A stretch of 64,000 bases of DNA from Sipunculus nudus. Taxonomy: Eukaryota > Annelida > Sipuncula > Golfingiida > Sipunculidae. The notes under the pieces were generated by a model. It was given only the letters and a program-made list of their open reading frames with translations, ran no database searches and was not told the DNA's origin. Numbering within the stretch: position 1 is the first letter of the stretch; every line of letters begins with the position of its first letter. Of the stretch, positions 39,335 to 53,400 are shown in pieces. A program made the translations under genes and the position numbers. The stretch spans positions 20,580,176 through 20,644,175 of the forward strand of contig CM049311.1 of the NCBI GenBank assembly GCA_026874595.1, given 5' to 3'.

Positions 39335-41268
39335 ACTAAAATGTATCACACAGTGTAAGATATATTTTTCTTTTAGGTTCATGATTATAAAACATTTATC
39401 AAACTTATCACACATTGTAAGATCTATTCTTCTGTTTTGTAGTTTTGTACATGACCATAAAGCATTAATCAAATAATGACATAGATTGTGAACTTTGTGA
39501 CATCTTTTAGGGGAGCTTCATATAGTAACAGAACTTCTGTGGGTTTTATACTCAGGCTAGCAGTTTATGGTCTTTGTACATGAATATAACCAGGCTATCA
39601 GGAGTATCACATCTCAGTGACTCCCGTGATAGGCAGCTGGCTGACTGGTTTATCAGTGTGGGGTTTCAAGAGTATTGTTAGTGTGGGTTTTTCAGTATTC
39701 ATTGAATACAGTCACTCACATGATAAGTTGAACATTGGTCTAACACAAGTAAGTATCTCTGTCACCTTTTAACCTTTGGGGTTTGTGTCTCACTTATTTG
39801 CAATTGATCATTTTATTCAGGACAGACAAACATGCAGTGAGTAAAATTCTTCAATGGTATTTTTGTTTATGCTTTTCTTTAGGCCCTCAGCTTGACTATT
39901 GTTTTGTAGCAAAAAATGATAAGTGCAGTTTTGGGCAGAAGTCAATGGGATATGTTTGAGTCACCCTGGTAACCATTATGATATTACTACTGTATTACCG
40001 TCCTGATCCGGTGAATTGTGAAGTTTTAGTTCTCCCGATTTGTGTTAGACTTGGAGCTTAATTCATGTATTTGTGAATGCAAATGGAAATTTCTGCAGTT
40101 ATTACATGAAATAATGAAAAATTGTGTAAACCTCAGGTAATAGGGTATACAAACTTAGCATTGTACAAAATAATGTAGACAATACAGTGGTACTAGTGCT
40201 GTCCTTGTACACCAGGAATATCTAATCTCTAGGTACTGTAGGATCTCTTATATTCTTCTGATTGTATTTATATGTGGCTTGACTGTTGTGAAGTTGATCC
40301 CAACCTGATGTTGGAAATCATTGTTTTGTTCTTGTATTAGCTGTCCCTGTAACCTACCAATAAGGCAGAGAAAAAAAAAATCAATGTGGGTGGGCGGGCG
40401 TTTTTTTTTTATTTTTAATTTTTTTTGTATGTTTTGCTAAAAAATGTCAGATGATAAGATAAAAGCATGATAATAACAGATTTATTTTGCTAAACAAGTA
40501 AAAGCACTACATAACAAAGGAACATTCGTAAGTTTCTATTGAAAATCAAAATAAAATTTTTTGATGCGGGGGTTTAAAATTGACGTGGAAGGTGCCTGAG
40601 AACCATACCTTTTATTAATTTGGCCTAAAGGGAATCATTTGTTGATCTATGGATGAAGGGAAAAATTATTGAGCAGATTTTGTTGAAAAGTTGTGGAAGG
40701 TCAGGGAAACATCCAAGAATCAATTGATGCATTAATTAATAATTTTTTTTTTTAGTTCAGATGATCATATACCATTGTGACACAGGATGATTCCTTTATC
40801 CTGCCTAGAAGCTGCCCATTCATATGTATTAGGGGTAACATGATTTACTAAGTTATTGGGATGCATCTTCCAGGGTTCGCACATGTCCGGAGTGAAACAT
40901 GTTTTTATTCCAGTACCAGTTGGATCCTATTTTCAGCATGATAATGGAATTCAGGGCCGGGAGGAATGTTTTGATAAAATCATGGTCTGTTGAGTATTGC
41001 TTCCTGGCAAACTACTGTTCCTCTTTTAACTTTATGTTTTCTTCATTTAGTCTTGGATTGCCCACATTTCACTGCATGGAGTACTATCATACAACATATC
41101 AGTTTACATATTTTTTGTACACTAGGATTGAAGATTTATACACTGTTAATGCTGTAGATGCAGTCTGGCTCTCAGTTGAGTGACCTGGAGTCATCGACAA
41201 AGGCCTTGCACTCAGCCACAGTCAATAAGAACTTCACACACTTTATGCTGCGTTCATTGATTTTTCAG
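39335..41268. other. 5' flank of the carrier gene
   Basis: AT-rich, with T- and A-runs near 40370-40430. No TATA or CpG-island promoter stands out and no non-coding first exon could be placed. Confidence 0.4.
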
Positions 41269-41445
41269 GTCAGGGTCTGTGATTACTGCAGATCATTCCA
41301 TTACCGATAACAGCACCAGCAAGCCATAAACCACGCTGCCCACGCTGCACAGCCTGGGGCAGAATCAGCAAACAGTCTGTCAGCTTCGTTTAACACCAGA
41401 CATCCTATTATCACCATACCCCTTATAGATCTGTGTGAGACTTGA
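41269..41445 (+). other. Candidate 5' UTR part of the first coding exon
   Basis: A pyrimidine-rich acceptor ending at 41268 (ATTTTTCAG) precedes this stretch, which runs into the ATG at 41446. If the acceptor is used, at least one non-coding exon lies further upstream; I could not locate it. If it is not used, the transcription start may lie within or just before this stretch. Confidence 0.4.
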
Positions 41446-41462
41446 ATGGATCAGAAATTTCA
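41446..41462 (+). CDS. SLC25A22: Coding exon 1 of the glutamate carrier (17 coding bases)
   Basis: It encodes M-D-Q-K-F plus two bases of a split Q codon, then the donor GTGAGT at 41463. An in-frame TGA (41443-41445) touches the ATG, so translation cannot start further 5' in this exon. Splicing to 42928 gives [14 protein letters not shown], which lines up with the short N terminus of the family. The same exon may begin at 41269, after a TTTTTCAG acceptor, with the rest as 5' UTR. Confidence 0.85.
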
Positions 41463-44400
41463 GTGAGTATATCTAAGAAACCTTCAAAGCTTCAAAATGA
41501 GCATTAAGTTATACTGTACAGTGAAACCCCCAAATTATGACCACCTTGGGGTCTGACCAAAGTGGTCATTATTAAGGGGTGGTTGTATTTGTGAAATTCT
41601 AAGTTACCTAGATTATAAGAAAAGTGGTTGTAGTTGTGTAGTGGCCGCTGTTGTGGGGTGGTCACAAGGCGGGCTTCCACTGTATTTTCTGAATAGTTAA
41701 TTATTGACAAGACAGACCTTAATGATAAAAGACCTAATCACCCTTTGATGATACAGTAGCTACGGTAAAAAAAGATCTTCGCTCCAGTCAAATGTATGGT
41801 ACTTAGGCTATTTATGTTTCGGCCTGTGATGTTTTTGGCCAATGCCATTCAGGTTGAGAGAATTTCAGCTAGGCATTGTGACAAGACTGTTAATTTAAGC
41901 CTGGTTATTCTCAGGAAGAAAATGAAAATTGATATTTGCACTGACCTAAGGTAATATTTTGGTTTATATTCTTAAAGATTTCTGTCAGTGGTAATTCCAT
42001 GAAATCATCCCAGAGAAATGCTTTAGCACACAATGCCCCAGGCAGGAACTCCTGTATTCAAAGCTTGTCCACCCTGACCAATATAATTTTACTGCATTGT
42101 AAATCCTGAAATAGTCCTAGAACATGAAATGTGTAACTTATACTAAAAAGTCATGGTTATTGAGAGCATGTTCACAACTTGAGAAAAGTCTTGATAGTTG
42201 ATTTTCCCTGACAGTTAGATTATAAATTTTTAAAATCCATCATTAAGTCAGAAATAATGGTAAAACTCTGTACCCTGTAAGATGACATCAGCCTTGACTT
42301 TCACTGACATAGACACAGTCAGTTGAATGCTAGTGTGTTCCTGTAATGCCAGATTCAGAATATACCTACCACGACAATGCATATATGTAAGTTTTCAGTT
42401 TTAATATCCTTCTAGATTTTAAAAAGATTGTATGAACCCCGTGTTAGATTGACATTGTTTTCACTCTTTGTATACAGTATGAACAGCAACAGTGCCACCA
42501 AATACACTGGTTTATATGATTGTGTGCCTAAAAAATTATCAATTACAGTAATACTGCTTTTGCATCTCAGCGCCATCTTGTGTTCATTTGTTGAACCACA
42601 TCATATGTAAGACATAGCGGGTTGTTTCATTTGGAGTAGTATGGATTACAAATGTGGAAATAACTATTTTCACTGCAGTGAGGTAATACATGATTTAAGA
42701 TATTGTAATTTGTCTAATCAAAAAAAGAAATTATAAGAAAACTGAAATCATTCAAAGTTTGGATATAAGTGAGGCTGAGAAGCAAGTAATACCATTAATT
42801 GCATTAATCATGTTCCCATCTTCCTCATTACATTGCATTAAGGTACATTGACAGTGGTTCCTGCATACTTATTAACAATAATGCTTTCAGTGGGCTGTCA
42901 TCAGTTATTTTGCTTTTCTTGTCACAGATTGTTGCCAAAAATCGTGAACGGCAGTATTGCCGGGATCATAGGTGTGACATGTGTGTTTCCAATTGATCTT
43001 GTGAAGACTCGCCTTCAGAACCAACAAATCGGACCAAATGGCGAGCGTATGTACAAACATATGTAAGTTATTATTATCTCAGAAGCTTTCAGTAATTTCA
43101 GAATATGGCTTCACTCCATACCTATTCATCATTTTGCTCAACATTTAAACATATTCTCAACATGTAGTTGAAATTAAGCTAGTTTGATATAATTGTATCC
43201 CCAGACAAAGTCAGGATACATATGGTTTTTTTACGGTCCCGCCGCCGCCGCCGCAGAAAAACCTTGTGAGCGGGATAACTAAAAAAATATTTCACTGATC
43301 TTTTTCAAACTTTACATTTGTTTTGTATAGATATAGGTAAGGGGACAAAGCCTATTTAAAATGTGGTCATGACCTATGGTAGGAGAGTGACCTTGACCTT
43401 GAATAGGTCCATTTTTGCTGAAAATAACAAAATCTGAAAATCTCAAGTAAGCTTGCATGTACTGGTCCAAAAATCAAGGTGACCGAAGATCTTGGATAGC
43501 CTTGTGATATACCGGAAACTGGTGGCGCCACCTATTATCCTTTTCTTGTTTTTTTACACCTTTTAATACCCCCATAATTGCCACTTGACAGTACTGTAAG
43601 CATTATAAGTCAAAAACTAATGGACAGATTTTTTTTCATATTATGCACATGTAGAGAGATGGGTTATGGGATGAGGTCTATTTACATTTGGGTCATGACC
43701 TTTACCATGAGAGTGGCCTTGACCTTTAATGTGTCCATATTTGGTGAAAATCACACACCTCTTATGATATCTCCAGTGTTGATAGCCATATGGATTTTAA
43801 ACATGACTTATGTATGGCCCACCATTAAAGTAAGAACCCTATAGGTTCTAGGGTCATGAGGTCAAAGGTAAAGGTCACTGGACTTGCATCTTAAAAGATA
43901 TTGTGGATGCATTTAAAGCCAAAATTTCATCCCAGGTCTTCCATCTTGAATATATAGCTCACTTGCCAATAGTGGATGATCCATATCAATTTTGGGGTCA
44001 CAAGGTCAAAGGTCAAGGCCACAGGAGCTATCTGTCAAAAAATTAGTTTCTGGATGATAATTCCTGCTTTTATTGACGTATTGATTTCAAACTTGACTTA
44101 TATATATCCCATTGAAAAAGCAAGACATTTCATCTAAGAGATTTCATCTTGCACATACAGTTCCCCTGCCAATAGAGGAAGACGCCTGTCAATTTTGAGG
44201 TCACAAGGTCAAAGGTGAAGGTCAAAGGAGCCATCTGTCCAAAAATTAGTTCCTGAGATGATAATTCAAGCTTGGATTAATATATGGATTTCAAACCTGA
44301 CTTATATATGGCCCATCAATAATCTAGAATTCTATTGATTTATATATAAAAGTGGATGATCAATATCAATTTTGGGGTCACAAGGTCAAAGGTCAAGGCC

Positions 44401-47400
44401 ACAGGAGCCATCTTTCAAAAAATTAGTTTCTGGATGATAATTCCTGCTTATATTGATGTATAGATTTCAGACTTGACTTATATATGTCCCATTGAAAAGG
44501 TCAGACCCCAATTGATTTTGGGGTCATGAGGTCAAAGGTCAAGGTCACAGGACCAAATTCTTAAAAACCATGGTGGATTGATAGATGGAAGAAACAATAA
44601 TTGCTTGCCAAGTGTCAGTATATGCTGGTAAAAACGGGGGCCTATTCTTAAAGGGGTGGGGGGCTTACTATGTCTGGGGATACTCTGGCACCTGCGGTGC
44701 CAAGAAATATCTAGTTCTCTTTGACTTTTAGTTTGAGTTTTTTTTTTTTAATCTACTGTAACGATATACTGGTACTGAAATAATGATAACATTTTAGATG
44801 ACTTTTCCTGTGTACATTGGCAGGGAAGAATTCAGTAACATGTTACAAATATAAATCTCTTTCGCATTTCAAGTGTGATTGAATCCACTTATTTTTTATT
44901 AAGTATATTAATTTCATAGTGTTCTTCTTTTATAATATCCGCCGATTTGTTCTTAACAGGCTTGATTGTGGGATCAAGACATTCCGCAATGAGGGGTTCT
45001 TTGGAATGTATAGAGGTAAGACCTAACTATGCCTATGATTTGCTAACATCTATTTTCCTTTGTTTGTTTTAACAGTCATTTTTATTTAAAATTATGTGTG
45101 TATTCATAAATAGGGACCAAATGTAATCCTTGTTGATTAATATAAATATTGTTTAAATCAAGTTGATAAGATGGAATTCTTTTGAGTTTGTTTGTACCAT
45201 ATTATAGGCCATGATTAGGCAGACCATGTTACAAAATATTACATTTGATGAAAAAGCTCCTATCACAACTTCCAGGGGTAAGGAAGGGTTAAACAGGCAC
45301 TGATAGGGCATCCATTTTGAGATAAAAGCTTCTTGTTATCTTCAGCTTTGTACCTTGCCAGTCTCATGAGCTATATTCTCCTTTTATGTAATTTAATAAA
45401 TAAAAAATCTTTATTTGTTATCTTGATATTTTTTTCATGTTTATTAATATAAATCCAAATTTGTTTTCTGCAAAACCTTTTAACCTGTTTTCCTCAAACT
45501 GATGCAGGCATCACAATTGGTAAAAATTGTACAAGCCAGTTGATGAAGCATAAAATAGCAGCAGTAAATAGGCACACCTGCAAAATATGTGCCCTAATCC
45601 CGATTTGTACAACTTATTGTAAACCATAATATTTGAGTTATAGAAATAGTGATATTTTCATAAAATGTTTTACACCAATTATTTAGGTGACTGGCTGATG
45701 TTTTTCTGGCCTCCCTTGCTTCGGCTATTTTCTCATATTTTACACAGATTTTAAAAAATAAAAAGTAAAGCCATCTGAAACAGGGCCTAAGAATCAGCAT
45801 CAGTAATATGAATATCAGATTTATAGCCATGGTCATTTGATGAGTAAGGCTGGTGAATAAATTTGTATCTAATGTTGCAGTCTTGATATATTTGATTTTG
45901 ATACCTGTCCCAGCAGTGCAAGTTACCTTCCTTACCCTTGGTAAAAATGACTTGTAATTAAAAAACACTTACTCCTGGAATGTAGGTAAAATTACATATT
46001 ATCAGAAAGGCATGGAATCATTACGTTGAAGATTTCACCAATGATTAATTATTGCAAATTTGCATACAGTCATTTATCCTTGCATATATATTTGTAAACA
46101 GGATTTGGGGTTTCTCATAATTCTGCTTGCACCTGGTCACATGCGTACAAGTGTAAATACATTTTGATCGATTTGTTGTACTGAAACAAATGGTTCCCTC
46201 CAATTAGTATGTTAATAATGCTTTCCTGCCGTACCCGTTTGCTAAGACGCAGTTCCTTACAGTACGCCTAAACCGGTCTTCCAATGCTCACGAAGACACA
46301 AAGATGTCAGTCAACCAGAGATCGTAACGCAATCAGTCATGTGTCACCATCATCCTGAGCGAGTGAACTTGTGTTCTGTTGCCATGTTTCTTTTTGCGCT
46401 GTCAGGGAGTCGGCAGAGTGGCGCCCTCTCCCAGCTTTAAGTGCTAGAAGACCAGATTGTTGACAGTGCCCGAATGCGGAGTTTTTGTGAGGTAATTTAC
46501 CACCAGGGGGCGCCTCCTGGAGGTGAGATAAGTCCTGTCTCGTGTATCCCCAGCATGAATAGGGATTATATCATGAATGTGGATAGCTTTTGATCAAATG
46601 CGTAATGTTAGGATCTTTATGGGTAAGATTAGGCAAAGCAAATTGGTGTATCAAAATGCGTGCAGTTTTATATTACCTAGACTTATATTAAGAAGTTATG
46701 TATTTTCTTAGAAGCTGCCAGGTTAATTGGAGCTTTTGTTTTGTGCCTCTTAAGGGTTGCATTGGAAAGAATAGGCTTTTAGTTGTACTAAGTTCATGTC
46801 ACCTACAAATTGTTTCTCTCTGCTGCAATTCCTGGGAGGAAGAGCAGAAAAAATTCTTTAGTTTAGCAAAGAAGTGAAACAACTGAACAAAAGTCTTTAA
46901 TTTGTGTAAAATCACATTGTTTGGCAGGGGAAGGTCTGATGATGTACCAAGATGCATTATTTTAATGCATCATTAAATGCATTTAAATGCATGGTTTTAC
47001 CTTGACAACTGGAACTTGCAGGAAGTGATTTCATATTGTCAATACGAAAATATGAACTACACTGCTTAATTTGTACATTCAGATACATTTAAATACTTTG
47101 TATGTGTATGTGTGTGATGTTTCTGACTTTTGAAACCAAAAATTATAGCAGTGGGAGTCTCTGTAATAGCTAATGCATAAAGGGATCTTGGAAAAAATTC
47201 AGCACACTGCTCATCAGTATACCATGAGATATGTCATGTAACCGGTCATGTGAAGCCTCAATCATTTTAAAAAATTCAGGGTTCATTGATGTGGACCAAT
47301 TATCAACTTGAACATCAAGTACAATTTATGCCATCTGGTAAACGTGATGCCTTATCCCATGTTGTGTTATGACATGAACAATATATTTGAAATTTTAACT

Positions 47401-50400
47401 TTATATTTTATGATCTGTAAATGCCTGAAATTCATGTTTAACAATTGTCTGATTGTATGGTAAGAAATGTACAGAGTGAAGGGCTAGCTAGATAAGTTTC
47501 ACACAGTGTCAATTGTCATATGCCGGTTGCATAATGATAATAATCCACAAGTGTGTAGGTTAATCTCATGTGCACGAGTAGACATGCACTTGCTAATATC
47601 GATTTTTTCCTGTTCCAGGTATTATCAACAGTCCACATATCATATTCATGTTAAAATGATTGTCCCAAATATTACTTGACAAATAACCATTTTGTATGAC
47701 AGCTCCATTCCATATATCATATATTGTACCAAGCCTGTCCTGCCTGGCATTCTGTCATACAAGCAGATCCCAGCTGCATACCACTATGCCCCCTGCCTAG
47801 TGTTATCTTCTTTAAGCAACTTCCCATAGCTTTGTTCCTTGCATGCAGTACAAAAAAAATTATTTAAGACGTTAATCAATACAAGTATTGTCAAACAAAG
47901 TCCTCTGTGTGTGTGTAATATTATTTGAAACAGATAAAATACATATAATACAATCCTTTGTTTTGTGATCAGTGTCATTGAAATAAAAACAGTATCTTGA
48001 CTAAGTTTGTAAATTGTGTGGGCCCTTAGAATTGATTCAGTTATTGAATCTTTGCTTTTGATTCATTTCTTTGTTGCAGCTTTCCATTTTACCGTTTACA
48101 TCTAAATATGAAGGAATTTTTCATGAGTTAATTGGTAAATGAAAGAAATTATTTGGTCATTATCTCCAGAATAGAACTTGACTGTCCCTGTCCTTAAGCC
48201 ACTGGAAAATTTGGACATTGGAAAACAGCAGGGGGATTTTTTTTTTTAAATATTAGTATTGGCTAAAACTTTGAATTTATTTAATTATTAGCTCCTACAA
48301 AAATCAGGAAAGTCTTCAAAACTCCTGGAATATGGATAAGAAAAATAATTTGCAAAGTGCAGGTTGCAAGGAACATTTAGAGATAAACACCTTTTAATTG
48401 GCGTAGCTACTATGTTAGTGATTTTATGATTGCTGGTGTGAAAGATGAGTAATTACTAATTATATATATATTCCAATTTTTGTTGTTTTGATGGCAGACA
48501 TAAATGACAGTATACCATGATTGAGTTTATATATGTCAATGGCACAGTGTGACCCTATGCTGCTATTACAGGCTGACCTGTGGTGACCTCTGCTAGTTGT
48601 TCTATCAGGTTTAATTCTTTTCAGGTTCTGGGGTCAATCTTCTGCTGATTACTCCAGAGAAAGCCATCAAGTTGGTGGGCAATGATTTCTTCAGGCACCA
48701 CTTGAGGACAGAAAGGTAACAAATCTACACAAACCAACTAACAAACAAACTGGTAAACATGGCGGAAAACATAATCTTTTAATCCTAGCATTATATTTTC
48801 ACTCAGATAAATAAAATAGAACATACTGGTAATCCAGTGTCTTGATAGATTTAACTGAAGCAGGAACTTCTATTGTTTGCTCACACTAATGGCCTGGCCA
48901 GTGAATGGGGTAAATCCTAGCCACCCAGGGTGACTATAAAATGTTCGATATATCTGAGAGTACAGTTTATAGTCACCACCCCACATATGCTCTTGGGTGG
49001 GATTCTAACAGCTGTATGATCTATGTCTATAAAAGGGAGAAAATCCCTCAGAAATTAGAGTATATAATTGTTTTGAGACTAAATTCTGTTATGATAAGCT
49101 AATTGTATAAATTCCCTGCTTAATTAAGTCCATTACTCCTATAAAACAGGACCAGTACACAAAACGTTGTCGCCACAACATACACATTCTAACTGTTTCT
49201 GTCGTGGCAGTTATGAGAAGTATGACCCGTGTCTTCTTAAACCAAAATACACAATAACTAATGTAAAATGCATAGAATAACTAATGTAAGTTGCCAATAT
49301 GTTGCAGTTGTATTGAAAATAAGATACTTTTGCCATGGTGAAGAAGTTTTAATGTCACCCCATCCGTAAAACTGAAAATAAAACTGCCTTATCCGGAAAA
49401 TATGATGGTGTCGTGGTCAAATACCACTTATCTCTATATATGGGGAGGCGGCGAAACAGTCATCTGTTAACGGTGCAAGACGTTTAGTCGTTGCAGGTGG
49501 CTAGGTAAGTCCCTGATATTTGCATATTAGTACATCACAAGGCCATCGTTGATGGGAAAACACCTCACATCAAGCTAAGCAGTGACAGCATTGAGCTAGC
49601 ATCTGCCTTTGTGTCAGTGTGCCTGCAGGCTTGTATATTAATATCTTTACAGTGACAGGTAGGTCATCTGAAGGCAGGTAATACAGGTTATACAGGTTAC
49701 AGGTACCTGCCATTACATACCTTTAAAGTGCCTCAGTTCAAAGTGCCAGTATTTATATTGCAGAGAAACTTAAAAATAGAGAAAACATTAAACATAAACT
49801 GCAGGGTTTTAAAATAAAATTGTGCACCAATGGTGGCTGATAATTGTGGGACAATATTTTTAAAATCATTTGAAAATTCTTGAAAATTTGCTTATGATTA
49901 AGAATAGGAATTTGTTACTTTTTGACTGTACAGAATTAAGTGAATGACTTGACAGATTCTGTGAAGAAAAACTGAATAATTTTCTGTTTGACCTTATGAA
50001 GTGGTTTGACCTTGACACGGGAGATGCTGGCAGGAGCAGGAGCAGGGCTTTGTCAGATCTCCGTGACAACCCCCATGGAACTGCTGAAAATACAGCTGCA
50101 AGATGCAGGACGAACCGGTAGGGGTCTCCACCTGTATATTCATGGGTTCTCAATGGTAACATTTTATTTTGCAATAGAGAAAGGGTTAAGATATAAAACT
50201 GTATTGACCACTCATAATAATCTTGAATGCATTTAATCACAAGGTACCTATTCATGCCTTGTAATATATTGGGAACATATAGAGGTCTTTACTTATTATA
50301 TACGTTTATTAAGTTTTCTTTGGCAAATCTTAATTGTTCATCCAAATACGTGCAAAAAATGGAAAAACTTTGGGTTACCTCCAAACCAGCCAATGCACCA

Positions 50401-53400
50401 AACAGGAAGGCAATATTTAGTTAAATAAGGAACTTCATGTAATATGACATTGTTTATCAATATGACTTTTATTCTAGTTATCAGAAGATTAATAATTAAC
50501 ATAAAATCCTACTTACATACAATATTCCACATCCATATATTCTTATTTCAGCCTGTGAATGTACTTTGTTCTCCCTACAGCTAAATCAGCGGCTACCAGC
50601 ATCTCGGCTAATGGAGCTGTTAGCTCAGCCAGAATATCAGCTACTTCGATCGCACTCCAACTCGTACGAGAAAAGGGTATATTTGGTCTTTATAAAGGCT
50701 GTGGGGCCACACTTCTACGAGATGTTACCTTCTCAGCAATATACTTTCCATTATTTGCACACTTAAACTCAGTGGTAAGTTATAAAAAGTACATTTATAC
50801 TAAAAAACTTAGGTAACTTTTCTAAAACTCTTCTTCTGAATCACTTATATCTCTTCGACAGTTGACTTATGAAATACCTATTTTTTACTTAGATGCCAGT
50901 TTTTATAAATTTTGTGTATTTCTTCTGTAGATGGACACTTGTTTAACCCCTTAATGTTTGCAGGCTCACTAATGAGCGCTCTAAAGTGGCACCCAGAGCC
51001 CTCTCATAAGGTTAGATTCTCTGAGGTTAAACATATTGTGTATTCTATTAGATCTAAATATTCCCTTTATCTTACAGCAAACCCTCTGTATAGTGAATGT
51101 TGAAATTTTGGTAAGGATACAATGAAAGATGAGTAAAATATTCCCTGTAATGTAAATGAAAAGGGTGTCTGAATTTGTCTGAAATCTAAAATAAATGTTA
51201 AGAGAAAATGGTTAGAACATGTTTCTTTTTGAACATGTTTTACTTTTTTTTTTACTTAAGTACTTGTTTTATTTTTAAAGGTTCTACTGGTTAAGTGTGT
51301 CTTGGACAAACAACTAAGCCATAAAAGAAATAATGAATGTTTATTGGCTCTGGGACTGAAAGTATGGAATGAGCATACAAACTTTATTTCTGTTTAGTTC
51401 ACTTTGGAGGCAATTAGTCCAATTATGCCAGCCCGTCGGATGGATTAATTTCTTGAAGTGGTGCAAAGAACAACTTACTGGATAACCCATTTTCAGTGAT
51501 GAATTTATGCATGAAAATTTTGCCTTACTAATATTTGAAGTCATATCGCCGAAGAGAATGAGTCAAATGCAAGATTCATACTGAAGACCTGATGTTCATT
51601 CACAGTAAAAATTTGACCTGTAAAAAAAAGGAGCAGCTGTTCTATAGAACAACCTTTGAAGCCGTGGTGTATTTGATATTCAGTATGCATGAATTGCCAT
51701 CATCTTGTTGTTTTTTTCCCAGGGCAAGAGACGTGAAGGCAGCCAGGAAGCTGTGTTCTACGTTTCATTTATCGCAGGCTGCATTGCAGGCAGCGTAGCT
51801 TCATTTTCAGTTAATCCATTTGACGGTAAGCCCTGTGATGTTCATGAATACCTACCATAAATCCTGTTTTTATCGCCGCGGCCTTAAAAACAAACTCAAA
51901 ATCGAAAAATCTCGACTTTTTTTCTGAACTCGGGATGCGGCCATAAATAGATGGTTGATCAGAAATTAACTGTAAGAAGAACTCTCTCCCGGACGTGGCG
52001 CTCCTTTGGGTGATAATAGAAGATCAAGCACACCAGAGAGGAAATACTCTTTTTAGTCACAGAATTATTGTATAAAATTGTATAGTCTAAATGTTCATAT
52101 AAAATATAATAATTATTTGCAATCAACTGAACAATAACAATAAACATTGAACAATAACAACACTTATTACGAGATTAAAATGAATGAGATTATTCATGGT
52201 GAGGACTGGTGGTGACGTCGGTATCATTGGTCATAACATTGACGGAGCCGGATTGCCTCGGAATCTATGTTGTTTATAAAAAGAATTAAGAAAATCAAAA
52301 TATGTAATTCAGAACACTATAAAGTCTTTATTAAAATTCAAATATAGCAGGTTACTTACTGACATTTTTCATCATGATTTATACATGTACCTCAATATTG
52401 AATAGCCCATGTCACGTTTCTGGAAAACCTTCATCCTTGAATGTGTATGGCCCGGTCATTTACTTCTGTTTAATCCTTCGGTTTTTTTTTTATACAATCA
52501 CGGATATATTGTATTAATGGAAATACTGTTAGAGGGGAAACCCGCTTGTAGATATAAATGGTAGAACATGTCACCTGTATATTTTAATTCTAAAAGTAAT
52601 ATTTTGAAAACTTAATCTATGATGAAAATTCCATTTCTTGAATTACTCAGAAGATTCAAATCATTTTCATACCGGTTACTTCGGTATTATCATTGTCACA
52701 TCCTACGTTGACATCGCTCCATGTCACAATACGCTGGTGCGTTTGAAAACATCGCTGGTCAACTTAACTAAATATCAAAATAACTGAAGTTACCTTGTCG
52801 AGATACGCACGTATAGCGTGAAAACGAGCGATTTTAAAGTGAAATTAAAATGGCCGGTCGAGGAAAGCAAGTTTTTTTCCTAAAGAAAGTTTCTGTTTGG
52901 GAAGCCATCTTGTCCAGGTAGCATTCGCGCAAGGCACACACTGGGACGGAATAGGTGGCTGTTCTGTTTACCACCCACAGCGTACAGCCATTCAAATTAT
53001 TCTTAGCAGAACATTAGGGCGTTTCAACACATGGCGGTACTCAAACTTGATTTTAAAACAATCGTCAGCCATTGTGTGACTCTTTACGATGTCAGGTTTT
53101 TATTCATTTTACTTTCTAACAAATAATCGTTGCTAAATAATGCTGCAAATGAGTTTAACGTAGGCATGTAATTCAATGTTGCTTGACCATGCCAAACAAA
53201 GTTGGCCGCTGCGTTACAGCAGGGGTGTTTTAAACGTATTATTTGATGACAATTACCAAGATTTTTATAATAAGTTATATATCGCACGAAAGATACACAT
53301 GTCAAGGTTCTACATTTAAATTTTTATATGTATACCATGAGCCGTGATTAAGTTCGTGCAGGTTGAACCTCAGTTCAGTGTTCATACTATGGTCTTTGAC

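Larger units (their letters stand above)
41463..42927 (+). other. Intron 1 of the carrier gene, with a MITE at 41517-41684
   Basis: GTGAGT...CACAG intron. A 168 bp element (TACAGTGAAACCCCC... with inverted CACTGTA end) sits 55 bases after the donor. Confidence 0.8.
45016..48624 (+). other. Intron 3 of the carrier gene
   Basis: The longest intron (3.6 kb). 46200-46560 is CpG-richer than the rest and holds two CTCF-like motifs. A dispersed repeat lies at 48010-48070. A minus-strand frame (45594-45968, 124 residues) has no recognisable domain. Confidence 0.75.

Noticed and set aside
45594-45968. 124-residue minus-strand frame in intron 3
   Set aside because: No recognisable domain, no supporting splice or promoter signals; AT-rich intron noise is the simpler reading.
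50006-50016. Independent start for a short protein at carrier exon 5
   Set aside because: The apparent start is a TTG inside the exon; splicing from exon 4 restores the carrier frame.
49866-50255. 129-residue minus-strand frame
   Set aside because: It is the antisense shadow of carrier exon 5.
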